DNA of 64,000 nt. Origin: Bradyrhizobium icense (lineage in GTDB: Bacteria; Pseudomonadota; Alphaproteobacteria; Rhizobiales; Xanthobacteraceae). Location of the stretch: positions 5,146,001-5,210,000 of the forward strand of contig NZ_CP016428.1 of the NCBI RefSeq assembly GCF_001693385.1, written 5' to 3'. The notes below the pieces were generated by a model. That model did not search any database. It worked only from the letters and a program-made list of their open reading frames with translations, and was not told the origin of the DNA. Numbering within the stretch: position 1 is the stretch's first letter; every line of letters starts with the position of its first letter. Both the position numbers and the translations under genes were made by a program. Positions 29,937 to 39,360 of this stretch are shown one piece after another.

Positions 29937-31181
29937 CTACGGCTCGAGAACGTTTGCCATTTCTTCGATATGGGCGTTGATCCGGCTGAGGACCTCGGCA
30001 GGCACAACATCGCGTTCTGGAAGAACCGACCACTTGTCGCGCACGGTCGCCGCCGTCTCGGCCACGGCTGTCACCACTGCCCCTTCCGGAAGACGACTTC
30101 GATTTGCGAAATTGCGCCAGCGCTCTGGAGTAAGCGCCTTGAACGACTTTTCGCCGGCAAGGCTCAGCGCCATACCGTCCTTTGGGATGTAAGGAACTGT
30201 TGAAAGCACGTCGTAGACAGGCGACAGCGTTGGTGTCCGTCCGTCTCCGGGATACAGCAGCGACCAATTCTTGAGATGCATATCACCGTTCCCGGTTAGC
30301 GCAGTGAGTGCAAGGCGCCGAACAAATTCGATGGCCGAATCAAAGGAGACGCCGCTATTCAGCGCTGCCGCGATATTATGATAGGCTGCGCCAGTGTATT
30401 TCTCCGACGGATAGCGGCCAAAGACCTGTGCGAAGTCTTCCATATGGACGCGAGCCCCGTCCGCGCCGCGGTCGAAGCGGCGGACAAGCAGCACCTTGCC
30501 CGTGGACATGGTGTTGAACTCTTCCGGAATGCCGGCGAACTCCTTCTTGTCGACGAGTTCGCGTGCCGGCACTTCCATCCCCAGCGCTTCCGCCAAGGCG
30601 AGAATAGCGAATTCGTTTTCCGAAAGCCCGATGTGAGTGAGCGAGGGAAATTTCGCGATATATTGCCCTTGCTCGGCGTCTACGGCGAGTGTGATCCCAC
30701 CTTCCTTTCCTGTGTTTTTAATAACGGAAAGCTTCATCTGCACACCGGCAAGCGAAAATCGCGCCTTTTTATTGCCCTCCGCTTCTAGACCAGTTGGAAT
30801 GGGGATACCGTCACTCGGCAAAGCGCGTACCGCTCCTGGCAGGTTGGTCCCCAGCGCAGCCAAGAGATCGAAGTCGTTTCCTGGTCTTACTGACGCCGCG
30901 TGGTGCTTTTCCATCGCCTCGCGCAGTTTCTCTTCGGGCAGCAGGTTCGCAAAGAACGGTGGCAGCGCGCCGCGTATGGGTTTTGGATCCCGGCGGAGGC
31001 TGCCGTCCGCTGAGCGAAGCGACAGGCTAAAGATTGGCGGGTTGTTTAAGTTCCGGTAAGCGGGCAAAAGGTTGAACGCATTGTAGTCGCCCGGCGTCCG
31101 CACGAGCGTGCCGACTGGAAGATCGTTCAACGAGATATCGAGCGACTGAATGCGCTCTGCCGCGAGGACGGTCGGACTCAT
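29937..31181 (-). CDS. hipA: HipA-family serine/threonine kinase toxin
   Basis: This 414-residue HipA-like protein has the N-terminal barrel-like region (VGTLVRTPGDYNAFNL), FSLAGVQMKLSV, the kinase-like FPSLTHIGLSENEFAILALAEALGMEVP, VLLVRRFDR and the catalytic-loop GNGDMHLKNWSLLY with SPVYDVLSTVPY. HipA toxins phosphorylate glutamyl-tRNA synthetase or a related target and halt growth. Its start overlaps the stop of the hipB-like gene by four bases. All major motifs are present, so it is probably functional. Confidence 0.9.
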   Translation of the reverse strand: MSPTVLAAERIQSLDISLNDLPVGTLVRTPGDYNAFNLLPAYRNLNNPPIFSLSLRSADGSLRRDPKPIRGALPPFFANLLPEEKLREAMEKHHAASVRPGNDFDLLAALGTNLPGAVRALPSDGIPIPTGLEAEGNKKARFSLAGVQMKLSVIKNTGKEGGITLAVDAEQGQYIAKFPSLTHIGLSENEFAILALAEALGMEVPARELVDKKEFAGIPEEFNTMSTGKVLLVRRFDRGADGARVHMEDFAQVFGRYPSEKYTGAAYHNIAAALNSGVSFDSAIEFVRRLALTALTGNGDMHLKNWSLLYPGDGRTPTLSPVYDVLSTVPYIPKDGMALSLAGEKSFKALTPERWRNFANRSRLPEGAVVTAVAETAATVRDKWSVLPERDVVPAEVLSRINAHIEEMANVLEP

Positions 31182-31492
31182 GCGCCTTCCTCCTCTTCGA
31201 CGTCTGACGTGAATGCGGGGCGATCATCATCGTCGGCCGCGGGCTGCAGCATCGACTGAATAGCGGGCACCATCGCCTGCGGGATCAACATCATTTCCAT
31301 GCCAAGAGCGCGGGCGACGTTGACGAGCGTCGTTGCACGGGCGGCAGCGGCACCGGTTTCAATGTCCCGATAGCGGGGTCTGCTGATGTTCGCCCGAAGG
31401 GCGATTTGCTCCTGGGACAAGCCAGCGGCAATGCGCGCCTTTCTAAAGTGCATGCCAAGATCCTTGAGCAAGGGGTCTGGAGCGGGGGTCAT
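31178..31492 (-). CDS. hipB: HipB-like XRE antitoxin
   Basis: This is a protein of about 104 residues from the ATG at 31492 (GGGAA upstream); a GTG at 31528 would add 12 residues. The Cro/C1-type helix-turn-helix (FRKARIAAGLSQEQIALRAN, then ISRPRYRDIE) fills the first two thirds and an acidic tail (ADDDDRP, VEEEEGA) the rest. HipB proteins bind and neutralise HipA and repress the operon. A set of GTAAAC/ATAAAC words upstream (31528-31605) may be its operator. Confidence 0.88.
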   Translation of the reverse strand: MTPAPDPLLKDLGMHFRKARIAAGLSQEQIALRANISRPRYRDIETGAAAARATTLVNVARALGMEMMLIPQAMVPAIQSMLQPAADDDDRPAFTSDVEEEEGA

Positions 31493-31864
31493 GATATGTT
31501 CCCGGATCTTTCTGTCAGTAGATGACACGTAAACAGGTCATTCCGACTCGTCAAGATGAAACATAAACGAATCTTTCGGATGGAAAATGATCCGTAAACG
31601 TATCTATCGAACAATTTGGCTTGGGACGGTCAGTTCCCGCAGGTGCTGGCGCTCGGAAGGCGGGTGAAATGAGCCGGCCCGATCTGCCATACTCGCCGCG
31701 TGCTGCTGCCACTGATGATCCGGCACTGCATACTAGCGACCCTCAGAGAACACCGTCGTGCGGTTACGGAATTCCGGCGCCCCTGAGGTGGCGCTGTCAT
31801 CGCTTGACCCGGGCCTCTGCGGGAAGGACCTGAGGTGCCACTACCACTTCGGCTCTCGTACAGC
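31493..31864. other. hipBA promoter region
   Basis: The part next to hipB is AT-rich and holds several related words (GTAAACAG, ATAAACGA, GTAAACGT) between 31528 and 31600, possible HipB binding sites. Beyond 31620 no gene is visible. Confidence 0.4.
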
Positions 31865-32062
31865 TCACTTGCCCCGCGCCCGATCGATCTGCTGTTGCGC
31901 CCAGCCATCAAAATCAGAAAGCGCTTCGGTGATAGCGTCATCCAAATAATCCATCTGCCGGTTGAGATCATCATGAGCCGCGGCTGCGCGCAGCCAATTC
32001 GTCTCCTTTCCGATGAGATTCGCCTTCTGCCGCCACTTAACAATGGGCACTGTCGAGTACCG
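31865..32062 (-). pseudogene. C-terminal part of a gene split by the IS21 element
   Basis: This minus-strand frame reads VPIVKWRQKANLIGKETN, then LNRQMDYLDDAITEALSDFDG, to a stop at 31865. Removing the IS21 element and one target copy joins it in frame to the segment right of the element (WKQRY directly followed by STVPIVKW). The rejoined protein belongs to no family I recognise. Confidence 0.75.
32057..32062. repeat. Target-site duplication, left copy
   Basis: GTACCG here and at 34808-34813 flank the IS21 element as a 6-bp direct repeat, within the 4-8 bp known for this family. Confidence 0.8.
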
Positions 32063-32137
32063 CCCGGACGGTCACTTCAAATTCCCCCACCTGTGGTCGC
32101 GCAAACTCCCCCACCTGTGGAGCAGGACAAGAGGTTA

Positions 32138-32908
32138 TTAGGTTGACTGGGTTTTGCGTGCAAGGGCTTCGGCGGCTTCCTTGAGGCGGTAGCTGCGGCC
32201 GTCGAACTCGAGCAGATGGCAATGGTGCATGAGGCGGTCAAGGATCGTCGTGCTCATGGTGTTGTCGCGGAGATAAGCGCCCCAATCCTGCACGACGCGA
32301 TTGGACGTGACGATGACGCTGCGGTGCAATTTGTAGCGTTGATGGATCAGAGTCTGCAGCAAAGCGCCAGCTTCGTCGGGGATGGTGCGAGCGAGGAACA
32401 GATCGTCAAGCACAAGCAGATCGCAGTCAAAGATGCTGCGCAGTCGCGCTTCGCGCTGAGCGGCGGGGCTGAGGGCGTAACGGTGAAAGAAGTCATCGGC
32501 CTCGAGATACTGGACCTTGTGGCCTTGCAGGATGGCCTGGTAGGCGACGGCCTTGGCCACGTGCGACTTTCCGGTGCCGGGCTTGCCAATGAGCAGAGCG
32601 TTTTCACCGACGGCGACAAATTTCAGCGCATGCAGCTGGAAGCAGGCCTGACGCGGCAGTTTGGGATTGAAGGACCAGTCGAACTCCGCGAGCGTGAGCT
32701 TCTCTTCGAGCCCAGATTGCTGGTAGCGGCGAGCGATGAGACGGGACTGACGACGATCGAGTTCGTCCTGCAGGAGCAGGCAGAAGGTCTCGAGGAACGG
32801 TTGGCTGGCGCCCTGGGCCTGCAGGACCCGGGTCTCGAGCGTGTCGCGTATGCCCGACAGCCGCAACTGTCGTAGGCAGCGATCGATTTCTGGCAAGGTC
32901 ATGGTCAT
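32138..32908 (-). CDS. istB: IS21 helper ATPase IstB
   Basis: This 256-residue DnaC/DnaA-like AAA+ ATPase has Walker A GKPGTGKSHVA, Walker B LLVLDDLFL and the sensor motif VIVTSNR. IstB works with IstA in target selection and transposition. It overlaps the istA stop by four bases (ATGA), which couples their translation. The length is normal for the family. Confidence 0.95.
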   Translation of the reverse strand: MTMTLPEIDRCLRQLRLSGIRDTLETRVLQAQGASQPFLETFCLLLQDELDRRQSRLIARRYQQSGLEEKLTLAEFDWSFNPKLPRQACFQLHALKFVAVGENALLIGKPGTGKSHVAKAVAYQAILQGHKVQYLEADDFFHRYALSPAAQREARLRSIFDCDLLVLDDLFLARTIPDEAGALLQTLIHQRYKLHRSVIVTSNRVVQDWGAYLRDNTMSTTILDRLMHHCHLLEFDGRSYRLKEAAEALARKTQST

Positions 32909-34665
32909 TCCGAAGGATCTCCTGTGGAGGTTGAAAGGCGGAGTTGATCGGCAATCAAGGTCTCGGCAGGAGCGCTCGCGTCGGCGGAGCTGGCCGGGGT
33001 TGCGGAGACGACGCGAGCGCGGTTTGGTGCACGCTGATCATCGCCGGTGTTGATGGGCCGGCTCTCGTTGCTGGCACGGTTCTGGGCGCCGAGGCGAAAG
33101 AGATCGCCGTATTCGGCCGCGGGACGGATCAGTGCATGATCCTGCGTCAGCGGCAGCGTGAGTTGTGGTGCTTGATCAAGGTGCTCGAGCGCCTGCTCGA
33201 ACAATCGCTCGACGAGGGCGCGCACCTGTTTGTAGCGATGGATGTGATGACGCACCGCGTGATCGCAGGCCTGTTCGACGAGCCGGGCGGGATACTTCTT
33301 CGCAAGTCCGACAATGCCCCACATCGCGCGTTGCCCGACGCGGCCTTCGGTGTCGAACAGGCGCTGACAGAGCGCCTTCGCTTGCGGTCCGATGTCGCCG
33401 GCGCTTGCCAGCAGGAAGCCGGTCTGACGGGATGGATTGAACGGGCGCTCCTTGTCCGGCAGTTTGAGCGAACCCGGCCGTGCGGCGCGGGCATGAACGC
33501 GCAGCAGCGCCTGGGTGCTGCGGTCGCGGATCTCGATCGTGCTCTCGTAGAGGCGGACCACGACCTGGCTGCCGATCGGCGCGGGGCGTGCGGCGTAGTC
33601 GCTATGATCCACCCGCACGGTGGTGTCGTCATAGACGGTGCGCACGAGCTCGGAGAAATAACGGAAGCCGGTCGCGGGCAATGGCTGCAGATGCGGCTTC
33701 TCCTCCTGGAACATGGCCTCGACCTGACGCCTGGTGCTGCCATGAATGCGTTTGGAAGCCCAGTTCGTCTCCCAGTGCTCCAGAAACCCGTTCTGAGCCT
33801 CGAGTGACTCGAAGCGCCGCCCGGCGAGCGCGGTGCCCTGGGTGTGCTGGATCGCGTTCTCCACGGTCCCCTTGCGGTTCGGGTCCCGCACCCGTGCCGG
33901 ATCGGCCACGACGCCGTAATGCGCGAGCACCGCGCCGTAGAGCCGGTTGAGCTCGGGCTCGTACAGGTCGGGCGTGATGACGCCTTCCTTGAGATTATCG
34001 AGCACGACATAGCCGGCGGCGCCGCCGAAATACCGGAAAGCCTCTTCGTGGAGCTGTGCCCAGATCTGCTGGCTCGACTTCCAGACCACCCGCCGGAAGC
34101 TGCGCCGCGAGTAGCGCAGGGTCATCACGAACAGGCGCGGCCGGCGGTAACGACCGCTCTTCGGATCACGGGTCAGCGCGCCTTCGCCATAATCGACCTG
34201 AGCTTCCTCGCCGGGGGCAAACTCGAGACGGTCAAACTGTTGGGGATCGCTGTGGCGCAAGGCGCGCACGAAACGCTTGACGCTCTCATAGCTCGCCGTG
34301 AAGCCGAACTGGTCTACCAGATCCTGGTAGATCGCCTGCGCATTGCGCTTCAGACGGACCTGCTGTTCGATCCATTCCCGATGCGGTTCACAGGCGGAGC
34401 GGGCGAAATCAAACGACTTGGCGGCCACCGTCGCTCCGATAGCCGGCGGTCGCGGAGGTGGGGGAGTTTGGCCATCGGCGGCCTCGGAGCCGGCGGTCAC
34501 CCCGGGGGAATTTGCCTCCGCCGCTCGCCGGGACATGAAAATCGCCTGGTAGCGCCGGATCGTCTTGCGGTCGATCCCCGTCAGCCGCTGGATCTCTCGT
34601 TGGCTCGTCTGGCGCTCAAGTAACGTAAATACGGTGCTTTGCAGGTGCGGCTTCAAGACGTTCAA
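32905..34665 (-). CDS. istA: IS21 transposase IstA
   Basis: This 586-residue DDE transposase has an N-terminal helix-turn-helix (TSQREIQRLTGIDRKTIRRY) and an integrase core with the expected acidic residues: D in QVDYGEG, D in VVLDNLKEGV and E in KGTVENAIQ. The C-terminal domain is about 200 residues, ending with a Ser/Ala-rich tail. It cuts and joins the element ends. The gene appears intact and starts about 140 bases inside the right end. Confidence 0.95.
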   Translation of the reverse strand: MNVLKPHLQSTVFTLLERQTSQREIQRLTGIDRKTIRRYQAIFMSRRAAEANSPGVTAGSEAADGQTPPPPRPPAIGATVAAKSFDFARSACEPHREWIEQQVRLKRNAQAIYQDLVDQFGFTASYESVKRFVRALRHSDPQQFDRLEFAPGEEAQVDYGEGALTRDPKSGRYRRPRLFVMTLRYSRRSFRRVVWKSSQQIWAQLHEEAFRYFGGAAGYVVLDNLKEGVITPDLYEPELNRLYGAVLAHYGVVADPARVRDPNRKGTVENAIQHTQGTALAGRRFESLEAQNGFLEHWETNWASKRIHGSTRRQVEAMFQEEKPHLQPLPATGFRYFSELVRTVYDDTTVRVDHSDYAARPAPIGSQVVVRLYESTIEIRDRSTQALLRVHARAARPGSLKLPDKERPFNPSRQTGFLLASAGDIGPQAKALCQRLFDTEGRVGQRAMWGIVGLAKKYPARLVEQACDHAVRHHIHRYKQVRALVERLFEQALEHLDQAPQLTLPLTQDHALIRPAAEYGDLFRLGAQNRASNESRPINTGDDQRAPNRARVVSATPASSADASAPAETLIADQLRLSTSTGDPSE

Positions 34666-34807
34666 CTCCCCGTCCCCTCTTCCCTAAAAGGGGGCGAAAA
34701 TAAACGTCCTGCTACGCGCTTGGCGGCCGATCAGCCGCCCAGCCAGGCGGAATCAGGTGGGGGAGTTTGAGGTGACCACACCCGGGGGATTTTGACCGAC
34801 CGTCGGG

Positions 34808-34813
34808 GTACCG
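34808..34813. repeat. Target-site duplication, right copy
   Basis: GTACCG, matching 32057-32062, marks the right boundary of the IS21 element. Confidence 0.8.
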
Positions 34814-35517
34814 TTGCTTCCACGTCTCCATGAGACGCGTTTTGTGGCCCTGCATGAACGGCGCGTCCCATGGAATCCAAATGTTCTCGCCACTCTTCTT
34901 CCGAAGCGCGGAATTGTGATCGTATGCAAATTGGAGATTTTCCAGCGTCGCAGCCGGCGTTGCTCTCCCATCAAGACCAAGACTGATGTAATTGAAGTGC
35001 TTTTCGATGCGTCCGATCCGCTGCATCAGGTCAGTCTTGAGCGACACTCCCAACGAGACCGCACTGCGAGGCAGCGCCGCAAGTAGCGCAGCAGCTAGCG
35101 GCTCCCGATGATGGAAGGCCATCGATCCTGGTCCACCACGGTCCGGAACGTATCTTCTGACATGCTCACTGAGCTTGAAATCACGCCCCCACCCTATCGA
35201 CCATGGCCCCATCTTCGGAAGGAACGCGCACGCGGGTTGAAAGTATTGTTGAGCGATCGGCCGCAGAATTTCCTCGTGGCGCAATCCGACATGATACAGT
35301 TCATTACGGTAGCCATGCGCTATCGCATCTTGGGACTAAGCGGAGTCCTATCCTTTCCGGTGCCGTGGGCAGCGTATTGTTCGCACGATCGGTGAATGAG
35401 CAATTCCGTGGCGTTATCGATCAGGATCAGCGCCAAGCGGCTGTTGATCGGCTGATCGACGGCAATCTCCGCAACCGCCATGTCCAACTGTTCGATGATA
35501 GTCGAAAAGAATTTCAC
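34808..35517 (-). pseudogene. N-terminal part of the IS21-split gene, also frameshifted
   Basis: From a GTG at 35517 the reading is VKFFSTIIEQLDMAVAEIAV, then LALILIDNATELLIHRSCEQ. About 60 residues on, the frame ends, and the sense continues in another frame with YRNELYHVGLRHEEILRPIA and runs to WKQRY at the IS21 boundary. The gene therefore carries a frameshift or deletion near 35340 as well as the insertion. The family is not recognised; it is helical and cytosolic. Confidence 0.65.
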
Positions 35518-36100
35518 GGGCTCTTGCCCCTCGTATCCATTGGCGCCGTGCGACAGGCGACACTCCCGCTTTCCAAAACGACGCCTCAAAAGTACGAGAC
35601 ATTGCTGCTCGTTTGCTCGTCCTTGGTGTAGACGCTTGGCGAGGCCAGTCCGGGCAGATCCGGATCGCTGACTGTCATATAGAGACGAAGCTTGTCGGGG
35701 CGTGAAAATAGCTTGGAGCTTCCCCGCAATGAAGCGTCTTCATCCTCCGTGATTGCATCGACATGCCTCATTACGGCCAGCTTCGGCTCGAAGTAATCCG
35801 TCGCCTCGCGACGTGGCGATTTGCTTCAAGGATCGCTCGCCATCCGGACTGTGCTCCATAGGATAAGACGTCGAAGCCCTGTCGCTCGATAACCGACCCG
35901 AGCAGGGCGATGCTGTTGCCGAGATTGTTCAGCGAACTTAGGCCTCGTTATCCGGTTCTTGTCCATCGGGTCGCGGATTTGCTCCACGCTTTCTTCAGAC
36001 CCCACCTCACGATGACGCCCTTGCGCTTCGCTAACCCTTCGCCACCATCAGGCTAGGTAGAGGACGTCCACCCCCAAGCTGTCGTTCATACTCGGCACAC
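35518..36100. other. Decayed sequence, no intact gene
   Basis: Minus-strand scraps such as NSIALLGSVIERQGFDVLSY and KLRLYMTVSDPDLPGL look once-coding but lie in different frames with stops between them. I cannot assign a family. Confidence 0.4.
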
Positions 36101-36130
36101 AAAAAAGGGGCCACTCCGATGGAGTGGCCC
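36101..36130 (-). terminator. Rho-independent terminator of ald
   Basis: A 10-bp perfect stem (GGGCCACTCC pairing with GGAGTGGCCC) with a 3-base loop is followed, in the minus-strand direction, by a run of T residues. It lies 38 bases after the ald stop. Confidence 0.92.
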
Positions 36131-36167
36131 AAGTCAGGGAGGAAACGCCCTTGAGGGGCCTCTGGGA

Positions 36168-37280
36168 TCAGGCCGCAGCCTGTTCGATCGGTGAAAATGG
36201 CAGGCCGAGGCTCTCGGCCACGGCCCTATAAGTCAGCCGGCCCCGATAGACATTGAGGCCTGCGCGCAGATGCGGATTTTCGAGGACGGCTGCAAATCCC
36301 TGGTTGGCGAGTGCCAAACCAAATGGCAGCGTGGCATTATTCAGGGCCTGGCTCGAGGTAAGCGGGACCGCTCCGGGCATGTTGGCGACACAGTAATGAA
36401 TGACGCCGTCGATCTCGTAAGTTGGATCAGCATGCGTCGTCGGACGCGATGTCTCGAAGCATCCGCCTTGATCGATAGCAACATCCACGATCACCGAGCC
36501 TTTGCGCATCGAGCTCAACATGCCGCGGCTGACCAGTTTCGGCGCGCTCGCGCCGGGAACGAGCACCGCACCGATTACAACATCGGCCGCAAATACTTCC
36601 TCCTCAACGGCGTCAATTGTCGAAAACCTGGTACGAACCCGACCTTCGAACAGCTCATCTAGCTCACGAAGCCGAGGTATCGACCGGTCGAGGATAGTGA
36701 CCTCGGCACCCAAGCCCGCCGCCATCCGTGCCGCATGCGTACCGACAACGCCGCCTCCAATCACCACGATCCGAGCTGGCTGGACACCTGGCACCCCACC
36801 GATCAATAGCCCCCGCCCGCCGGCATACCGCTTCAGGGCCGTACCGGCCGCCTCGATTGCAAGCCTGCCCGCAACCTCGCTCATCGGCGCAAGCAGCGGA
36901 AGGCCGCCATCCGCATCAGTCACGGTCTCGTAGGCGATTGCGGTGCACCCAGACTTCATGAGGCCCGTGGCCTGTTCCGGATCCGGCGCCAGATGCAGAT
37001 AGGTGAAGAGAATCTGGTTCTCTCGCAACTGCGCCCATTCGGAAGATTGGGGCTCCTTGACCTTTATGATCATCTCGCTCGATGCAAATATCTCATGAGC
37101 GGAGTCCAGAATCGTTGCGCCGGCCTTGCGATAATTGTCGTCTGTGGTGCCAATTCCAGCGCCGGCATTGGTTTCGACCAGCACGCTGTGACCGGCGGCC
37201 ACATATTCGCGGACGGCTCCAGGCGTAAGGCCCACGCGGTATTCGTGCGTCTTGATTTCCTTGGGAACACCGATCTTCAC
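36168..37280 (-). CDS. ald: Alanine dehydrogenase
   Basis: This NAD-dependent enzyme interconverts L-alanine with pyruvate and ammonia in the cytosol. The GTG at 37280 (GGAG upstream) gives 370 residues, the family's normal length; the open frame further upstream is not needed. It shows IGVPKEIKTHEYRVGLTPG, the catalytic lysine in MIIKVKEPQ, the histidine in YLHLAPDP, and a nucleotide-binding loop VIGGGVVGTHAARMA. A terminator follows directly and an Lrp-like palindrome lies about 85-110 bases upstream, so it is a single-gene unit probably controlled by an Lrp/AsnC regulator encoded elsewhere. Confidence 0.96.
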   Translation of the reverse strand: MKIGVPKEIKTHEYRVGLTPGAVREYVAAGHSVLVETNAGAGIGTTDDNYRKAGATILDSAHEIFASSEMIIKVKEPQSSEWAQLRENQILFTYLHLAPDPEQATGLMKSGCTAIAYETVTDADGGLPLLAPMSEVAGRLAIEAAGTALKRYAGGRGLLIGGVPGVQPARIVVIGGGVVGTHAARMAAGLGAEVTILDRSIPRLRELDELFEGRVRTRFSTIDAVEEEVFAADVVIGAVLVPGASAPKLVSRGMLSSMRKGSVIVDVAIDQGGCFETSRPTTHADPTYEIDGVIHYCVANMPGAVPLTSSQALNNATLPFGLALANQGFAAVLENPHLRAGLNVYRGRLTYRAVAESLGLPFSPIEQAAA

Positions 37281-37806
37281 CTGCAATCTCCGTACTTGGA
37301 CAACCTTATCTAGTCGGAAGATCGGTTTGTTTTCCTGCAAACTTGCGAAGCAAGCGCTATGTGGAGCAGAAATCCAGCAATATTTCGCACTGTTGTGCAG
37401 GATTCCAAACAAGAACAGGGCAAGATCAATACGACGATCCACGCCGAGCTTAGCATCAGTGCGACCCAGCGCTCGGATCAGTCACACCGAAGCCTCGAAG
37501 CGAATGGGATTTTACTGCGATGGCACCGACAGCCCACGCCATAAGACGAAGGAACATCAGAGGGCACCTACCGATAATTGAGTTCAACCGGTTGCCTCAA
37601 CAACACCGACCCGACATTCCAGAGCGCCTAGTCGATCACGTCTCGTGTCGGACCAAGATGGAGCCGATCTTGCATCAGTGCCGCCCTCCTCGGTTGAGCC
37701 AGCGGAGCGCTACCGGCACTCGGAAGTATTTTCGTTGCCTGAGAAGGTTGGCAATACGCCTGTGATACCCTTCCGCCAGCTCCAGCAGGCTACTTGCCAT
37801 CGAGGC
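37281..37806. other. ald upstream region and spacer
   Basis: This holds the ald leader and a candidate operator at 37366-37388. No gene is seen between there and the histidine kinase stop. Confidence 0.45.
37366..37388 (-). promoter_or_regulatory. Lrp-like palindrome upstream of ald
   Basis: GCAGAAAT, then CCAGCA, then ATATTTCGC forms an imperfect inverted repeat, followed by a half-site-like TTGTGCAGG. It sits where Lrp/AsnC-type regulators (AldR) bind upstream of ald in other bacteria. The same arrangement recurs at 29664-29685. Confidence 0.5.
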
Positions 37807-39360
37807 TCATGCTGCTAAGGCGTGGCGCTGTCCATCACCAGAAACGTCGTGTTGTTTTGCAGGCAGGCTAAACTGGAACACAGCCCCCCGCGGTTCATTC
37901 GCAGTGACCCATAGCCGTCCCCCATGCGCCTCGATGATCGAGCGACAGATGACCAAGCCCATTCCCATTCCATCCGGCTTGGTGGTGTAAAAGGCCTCGA
38001 AGAGGCGGTCGGCGGTGTTCGGGTCCACTCCCGGCCCGGTATCCTGTACAGACACCAGCACGCGGTCAGAGGCGTCGCTTGAAGTGCTAATCCTAAGCTC
38101 CTTCGCGTCGTTGGCAAGAGAGCTCATCGCGTCCACGGCGTTCATGATGAGATTAAGAATTACCTGTTGCAGCTGGATCCGATCGCCTTCCACGAGCGGT
38201 AAGCTCTTCGCGAGGTCTGTCTGCAGGAAAAGGCCGTGCTTTAGAACTTCGCTCCGAGTCAGGACAATGACATCAAGGACAGCGCTATTAATGTCGATGC
38301 TGTTCTTGCGTGGAGGTGCCTTCTTCAGAAGTCCGCGAATCCCGCTAACGACCTCCCCGGCCCGTGCTCCATTGTCAACGATCAGGTCTAGGGACTGACG
38401 GACTTCCTGAAGATTGGGCGGATCGGCACCGAGCCAGCGCAAGGCCGCTTGGGCGTTCATTATCACCGCAGCGATTGGCTGATTGACCTCGTGGGCAATC
38501 GAGGCCGTGAGTTGCCCCGTGGTCGCGACGCGATTGGCGTGCGCAAGCTCCGCCTGCGCCGATCGCAAGGCTTCCGACGCCAATGCGTAGTCTGTAAGAT
38601 CGTGAAAGATCGCAAGGATGGCTTCCACGCGATCTGACTTGGAGCGCAGTGGCGAATGGCTTATAGAGATGTATCGTCGAGCGTCAGGGTACGTGAACCA
38701 GTCGGCATATCTGACTTCTTCTCCTGCGAAACATCGGTCTTGCTTTGGCTTGACCGTCTGCTCAAAAACCGTGGTTCCTAAGACATCAGCCACGTGCATC
38801 CCGATGACATCTTTGGCCGATCTTCCCGAAATGCGTTCGAAGCCCGGATTAACGCGTTGGTACCGATAGTCCCGCCCAATGATGCAGATTGCATCCGGTG
38901 AACGCTCAAAAACCAGCTGCGTCAGATGCTCCGCCCGTTTGAGATCGGTGACATCTTGGACCGCCCCGAACAGGCTGAGAGGTCGGCCGGACGCGTCCCT
39001 CGTCAGATCACCCTGGCTGTGGACAAACCGCACCTCGCCGTCCGGCCTCACTATCCGATAATCAAGGTCGCAGCGAGAGCCGCCGCGTAGCGTGTGCGCT
39101 ACTGCTGAGCGCCAGATTGCACGATCCTCCGGATGTAACCGCTCGGTCACTTCCTCAATCGCAATGGTGCCCTCACGCGGCGCGAGCCCGAAGATGCGAC
39201 ATGCTTCATCCGAAAAGGTGATCCGTTCTGTTCTGAGATCGCGTTCCCAGTAGCCGACGTGGGCGATGCGTTGCGCTTGTTCGAGAAGCTCCTCTCTCCG
39301 ACGCATTTCGTACGGCACCTCGCGCGGAGCAGCGGGACGGATTAATCGTTGCCACAACAT
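37807..39360 (-). CDS. PAS-domain sensor histidine kinase (FixL/DctB-like core), orphan
   Basis: This 517-residue kinase has no membrane segment, so it is cytosolic. It has two PAS/PAC units (about residues 25-140 and 150-260), a HisKA domain with the phospho-acceptor in SIAHEVNQPIAAVIMNAQ, and an ATPase domain with NLIMNAVDAM, VQDTGPGVDP and GMGMGLVICRSIIEAHGG. The HisKA type is that of FixL and similar kinases, but the PAS units show no clear haem-binding histidine. No response regulator is adjacent. The ATG at 39360 is preceded by GAGGGG. Confidence 0.92.
   Translation of the reverse strand: MLWQRLIRPAAPREVPYEMRRREELLEQAQRIAHVGYWERDLRTERITFSDEACRIFGLAPREGTIAIEEVTERLHPEDRAIWRSAVAHTLRGGSRCDLDYRIVRPDGEVRFVHSQGDLTRDASGRPLSLFGAVQDVTDLKRAEHLTQLVFERSPDAICIIGRDYRYQRVNPGFERISGRSAKDVIGMHVADVLGTTVFEQTVKPKQDRCFAGEEVRYADWFTYPDARRYISISHSPLRSKSDRVEAILAIFHDLTDYALASEALRSAQAELAHANRVATTGQLTASIAHEVNQPIAAVIMNAQAALRWLGADPPNLQEVRQSLDLIVDNGARAGEVVSGIRGLLKKAPPRKNSIDINSAVLDVIVLTRSEVLKHGLFLQTDLAKSLPLVEGDRIQLQQVILNLIMNAVDAMSSLANDAKELRISTSSDASDRVLVSVQDTGPGVDPNTADRLFEAFYTTKPDGMGMGLVICRSIIEAHGGRLWVTANEPRGAVFQFSLPAKQHDVSGDGQRHALAA

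Larger units (their letters stand above)
32063..34807 (-). mobile_element. Complete IS21-family insertion sequence
   Basis: This 2,745-bp element carries istA and istB and has related ends. The left end has CCCGGACGGTC, AAATTCCCCC and, one unit further in, AAACTCCCCCACCTG. The inverted right end has CCCGACGGTC, AAAATCCCCC and AAACTCCCCCACCTG in the same order. Such multiple internal terminal repeats are typical of IS21 and bind the IstA transposase. The 6-bp target duplication is intact, and the insertion splits an older gene. Both proteins look complete, so the element may be active. Confidence 0.92.

Noticed and set aside
33147..34623. Long open frames on both strands inside istA (for example 33147-34010 minus and 33844-34623 plus)
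   Set aside because: They overlap the intact, motif-bearing IstA frame and show only arginine/serine- or alanine-rich composition typical of high-GC shadow frames.
36168..37442. Extended alanine dehydrogenase with 54 extra N-terminal residues
   Set aside because: The GTG at 37280 with GGAG gives the normal family length, and the extension would cover the upstream operator.
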